A DNA stretch of 64,000 nucleotides, taken from assembly GCA_016709145.1 (NCBI GenBank), contig JADJEK010000002.1:434001-498000 (forward strand), given 5' to 3'. The stretch comes from Planctomycetota bacterium. GTDB lineage: Bacteria > Planctomycetota > B15-G4 > JADJEK01. The position numbers and the translations under genes were made by a program. Under the pieces are notes generated by a model. The model did no database searches. It was not told where the DNA came from and saw only the letters and a list, made by a program, of their open reading frames with translations. Below, piece by piece: positions 61,068 to 64,000 of the stretch (positions are counted from its first letter, which is position 1; each line of letters starts with the position of its first letter).

Positions 61068-63446
61068 ATGCGCTCCGTGCTCGCTTGCGTCGCTCTGTTG
61101 GTCGGCGGCGGGTGTTCGGACTCGCCACGATCGACCGGACCGACGGGCGTCGTGGTCCGCGTGCTCGACGCCAAGCCGACGGCGATGGTCGGGTACGAAG
61201 CCCTCGTCGCGGCCGCCGCGTCCAAGGCACCGACTACTGCGCCGTTCTTCGACCAGACGATCGAGACCGTGTCGCCGCAGATCGCGTACACGACCAACGC
61301 GCCGTTCGTGGCCGAGTTGTTCGCCGAGCGCCTCGAGGAAACCGCGACCGCAGCGTCCGCAACGCAACTGACGACGGTCTACCTCGAGCGCAAGCGCGCC
61401 GGAACGCTGCGCTTCACGCTGATCCCGGGTCCCGGTGAGACACCGCACGTGTTCGTCTACCACGCGCGGCAGTCGTTCTACCCGGCCGACCTGGTGGCTC
61501 CGGGCCGCGCCGAGAACGTGCTGCGCCAGGCGAAACAGTACATGCAGTGGCTCGCTCCCGAGCCCGACCGCACGCGGCAATCGCTGGTCGCGGCGATCGA
61601 CATCGAGGCCGTCGGAGTCCTCGTCGGAGTGGTGAACGGGCCACACTCGCGGCTCGCCGTGGCGCAGGAGCCGGCGTTGAACGCGCTGGTCCGCACCGGC
61701 GGCATCGCGGCTCTGCCGCCGTACGCGCTGCGCATCCGCGCCGGCAACGATTGGCGCGAATGCGTGGTCGTGCCGCGCGAGGGGACGATCCGGTTCGACG
61801 TCGACGTCCCCGCCGACGCGCACCAGTTCAAGCTGGCGTACACGCGCGCGTTCGGCGCCGACCCCACGCCGCTGCACGGCCGCGTGCGCTTGTTCACGCC
61901 CGACGACGAATCGTCCGCCGCGGTCGCGTTGACCGACCGCTACGCCGGTTGGAGCGACCTGACGCTCGATCTGGTCGAGTTCGCCGGAACCAAGACGACG
62001 ATCGAGTTCACGGTCGACGCCGCGCCGCCGAGCTCGAACTCGCACGAACAATTGCTGTGCTTCGCGACGCCGACCGTGCTTCCCACCACGACCGAGCCGT
62101 CGCGGCCCGACGTGGTGCTGATGTCGCTCGACACCGTGCGTTGGGATCGCACGTCGCTCGCCGATGCGACGTTGAACACGACGCCGGCGTTGGCCGCGCT
62201 CGCCGACGGCGGCGTCGTGTTCGAGTCGGCGTTCTCGACGGCATCGTGGACCTTGCCGGCTCACTCGTCCGTGTTCACCGGCATGCATCCGGATCGCACC
62301 GGGACGAGTTTCTCCTACGCGAGCATGCCGAGCGGCGCGACCACGATCGCCGAGCTGTTCCGCACCGCAGGCTACGAGACGATCGCGTTGACGGGCGGCG
62401 GCTTCGTGATGCCCGAGTTCGGCTTCGCGCGTGGGTTCGAGCGCTACATCGCTTGCGATCCCGCGTATCCCGACCCCGACTACGCCAGTACCCGCGGCGA
62501 TCTGCCCGACCTCGCCGGTCAGGCCCGCAATTCACGCGCGACACGCGAACAGATCCTCGCGCACCTGCGCGGCCCGCGCAGTCGACCGTTGTTCCTGTTC
62601 GTGCACACCTACGCTGCGCACAACTACACGGCTCCGCCGCGAGTGCTGCGCGAGCTGGGCGCGCAGGAGCCCGCGATCCCGAACTTGCTGCAAGGCGTGT
62701 CGACCACGCGCCTGACTCGGTACGTGAGCCAGTCGCCACAGCCGCCCGACGCGCCGCAGTTCATGGCGCGAGCACGCTTCCTCTACGACTGCGCCCTCCG
62801 CACGGCGGATGAATGGGTGGGTCAAGTGGCCGGTGCGCTGACGGCGTCGGGTCGGCTCGACCGCACGTGGATCACGGTGTTCTCGGATCACGGCGAGGAG
62901 TTGTTCGAGCGCGGCGAGATCGGTCACGGCCGCTTCCTCTACGACGAGTTGCTGCACGTCCCGCTGCTCCTGCGCGGCCCAGGCCTCGACCGGGGACGGG
63001 CGGCGGACTTGGTCTCCCTGGTCGACGTGATGCCGACGCTGCTCGATCTCGCGGGCGTCTCGCTCCCATCCGACGCACCCGCACTCGACGGACGCAGCCT
63101 CGCCCCTCGGTTGCGCGGCGAGTCGCTGCCGCCTCGACCCGTCTACGCGCGCACGAACCACCTCGACATCGTGCGCCGCGCGTTACGTAGCGCCGACGAG
63201 AAGTTCATCCGCAGTGAACAACCTGGCGTCGCCACGCTGCGCGAGCTGTTCGACGTCCGCACCGATCGCGGCGAGCTGCGGAATCGAGCCGACGACGATG
63301 CGGCTTCGAGTGCCGCGTTCGACGAGCGCATGGAGCGCTTCGTCGGCGCGCTGGAAGCGTCGGCGGTCGGCGGCGGGCAGGCCTCGATGTCCGACGAGAC
63401 GCGCCGACAACTCGAACAGCTCGGCTACCTTGGCGGCGACCACTGA
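61068..63446 (+). CDS. Sulfatase-fold lipoprotein (alkaline phosphatase superfamily)
   Basis: The 792-residue product starts MRSVLACVALLVGGGC; the lipobox (GGGC, Cys16) predicts a lipoprotein and fixes the start despite a longer open frame. Residues about 20-330 are an unrecognised beta-rich region. The sulfatase-like domain begins RPDVVLMSLDTVRWDRTS with metal ligand Asp355, and a second metal site is SDHGEELF. The usual formylglycine motif C/S-x-P-x-R is absent: the position reads ASWTLPAHSS with Thr395, as in phosphoglycerol- and phosphoethanolamine-transferase relatives. A phosphotransferase or phosphodiesterase role is therefore as likely as sulfate ester hydrolysis. It is probably co-oriented with the next aldo/keto reductase gene, 22 bases away. 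Confidence 0.85.
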   Translation: MRSVLACVALLVGGGCSDSPRSTGPTGVVVRVLDAKPTAMVGYEALVAAAASKAPTTAPFFDQTIETVSPQIAYTTNAPFVAELFAERLEETATAASATQLTTVYLERKRAGTLRFTLIPGPGETPHVFVYHARQSFYPADLVAPGRAENVLRQAKQYMQWLAPEPDRTRQSLVAAIDIEAVGVLVGVVNGPHSRLAVAQEPALNALVRTGGIAALPPYALRIRAGNDWRECVVVPREGTIRFDVDVPADAHQFKLAYTRAFGADPTPLHGRVRLFTPDDESSAAVALTDRYAGWSDLTLDLVEFAGTKTTIEFTVDAAPPSSNSHEQLLCFATPTVLPTTTEPSRPDVVLMSLDTVRWDRTSLADATLNTTPALAALADGGVVFESAFSTASWTLPAHSSVFTGMHPDRTGTSFSYASMPSGATTIAELFRTAGYETIALTGGGFVMPEFGFARGFERYIACDPAYPDPDYASTRGDLPDLAGQARNSRATREQILAHLRGPRSRPLFLFVHTYAAHNYTAPPRVLRELGAQEPAIPNLLQGVSTTRLTRYVSQSPQPPDAPQFMARARFLYDCALRTADEWVGQVAGALTASGRLDRTWITVFSDHGEELFERGEIGHGRFLYDELLHVPLLLRGPGLDRGRAADLVSLVDVMPTLLDLAGVSLPSDAPALDGRSLAPRLRGESLPPRPVYARTNHLDIVRRALRSADEKFIRSEQPGVATLRELFDVRTDRGELRNRADDDAASSAAFDERMERFVGALEASAVGGGQASMSDETRRQLEQLGYLGGDH

Positions 63447-63468
63447 TCGCCGCGCGCTGGAGCCACGA

Positions 63469-64000
63469 GTGAAGTACCGCAGACTCGGTTCATCGGGCTG
63501 CAAGGTCTCGGTGCTGTCGCTCGGCAGTTGGCTGACGTTCGGCAGCAGCGTCGACGACGCGGGGACCGAGCGCTGCGTGCGCGCGGCGGTCGAAGCCGGC
63601 ATCAACTTCTTCGACACCGCGGACATCTACGCCTACGGCGCGGCCGAGCGATCGCTCGGTCAAGCGCTGCGACCGTATCGCCGGCAGGACTACGTGCTCG
63701 CGACCAAGACGTTCTGGCCGATGAGCGAGAACGTCAACGACCGCGGCTTGTCGCGCAAGCACCTGATGGAGGCGTGCGAGGCGTCGCTGCAACGCTTACA
63801 CACCGACTACGTCGATCTCTACCAGTGCCATCGCTTCGATCCCGACACGCCGACCGAGGAAGTCGTGCGCGCCATGGAAGACCTGATCCGTCAAGGCAAG
63901 GTCTTGTACTGGGGTGTCAGCGTCTGGACCGCGGCCCAGATCGCCGAGGCCTGCGCGATCGCGGACCGCGTGCTCGGCTATCGACCGATCACGAACCAAC
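63469..64000 (+). CDS. Aldo/keto reductase (Kv-beta-like), 5' part
   Basis: A GTG at 63469, 6 bases after GGAG, opens a frame that runs off the right edge of the window (177 codons visible). The product reads VKYRRLGSSGCKVSVLSLGS at the start, the standard aldo/keto reductase opening. The catalytic set is present: Asp and Tyr in DTADIYAYGAAE, Lys in LATKTFWP and His in YQCHRFD. DLIRQGKVLYWGVSVWTAAQ fits the family of voltage-gated potassium channel beta subunits and YghZ-like reductases. The gene starts 22 bases after the sulfatase-fold gene and probably shares its transcript. It has no signal peptide, unlike the Tat-exported reductase at 36933. Confidence 0.88.
   Translation, partial: MKYRRLGSSGCKVSVLSLGSWLTFGSSVDDAGTERCVRAAVEAGINFFDTADIYAYGAAERSLGQALRPYRRQDYVLATKTFWPMSENVNDRGLSRKHLMEACEASLQRLHTDYVDLYQCHRFDPDTPTEEVVRAMEDLIRQGKVLYWGVSVWTAAQIAEACAIADRVLGYRPITNQ

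Overview
The window is a gene-dense, high-GC bacterial chromosome segment holding about 39 protein genes on both strands. I see no rRNA, tRNA, CRISPR array, transposase or phage gene. The style points to a member of the Planctomycetota; this is an inference from gene content, since no marker gene is present. It rests on several traits: a TPR tail of the kind that ends Planctomycete Ser/Thr kinases, many large secreted proteins with little homology, three FG-GAP beta-propeller proteins sharing a C-terminal Cys-containing module, a sulfatase-fold lipoprotein, and weak or absent Shine-Dalgarno sites before many starts.

Layout. 1-7.7 kb: end of a TPR protein, a FUN14 membrane protein, a CHAD protein, a 1231-residue secreted protein and CutC. 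7.7-13 kb: a DUF4388 protein, the antiporter NhaA, an NsrR-type regulator in line with a CocE-type hydrolase, and a small protein with two PARP-type zinc fingers. 13-17.8 kb: an ArsR-methyltransferase fusion (SahR-like) overlapping metH. 17.9-24.9 kb: two tandem FG-GAP proteins, a PMT-type glycosyltransferase and an EamA transporter. 25-36.7 kb: glpD, several unrecognised exported proteins, gcvP, an orphan nucleotidyltransferase, a carboxypeptidase-regulatory-like protein and a third FG-GAP protein. 36.9-38 kb: a Tat-exported aldo/keto reductase, followed by a 763-base gene-free island of repeats and hairpins.

38.7-46.4 kb is a minus-strand run sdhC-sdhA-sdhB, then a membrane protein with a spermidine-synthase-like domain, then an ABC-F ATPase. 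46.5-51.9 kb holds two secreted peptidases: a metzincin broken by a one-base frameshift exactly at its third zinc ligand, and an intact M16 peptidase. 52-64 kb: an EEP-family phosphodiesterase, a bifunctional anthraniloyl-CoA monooxygenase-type fusion, a beta-helix protein, a CARDB-like secreted protein, a free-standing RlmK-type rRNA methyltransferase, a B12/radical-SAM enzyme divergent from a sulfatase-fold lipoprotein, and the start of a second aldo/keto reductase.

Functionally the window mixes core metabolism (methionine synthesis, glycine cleavage, succinate oxidation, glycerol-3-phosphate oxidation) with a large exported proteome. The observations most worth following are the bacterial PARP-type double zinc finger, the repeat island with related palindromes elsewhere, the metzincin frameshift, the shared C-terminal module of the FG-GAP proteins, and the sulfatase-fold lipoprotein that lacks the formylglycine site.
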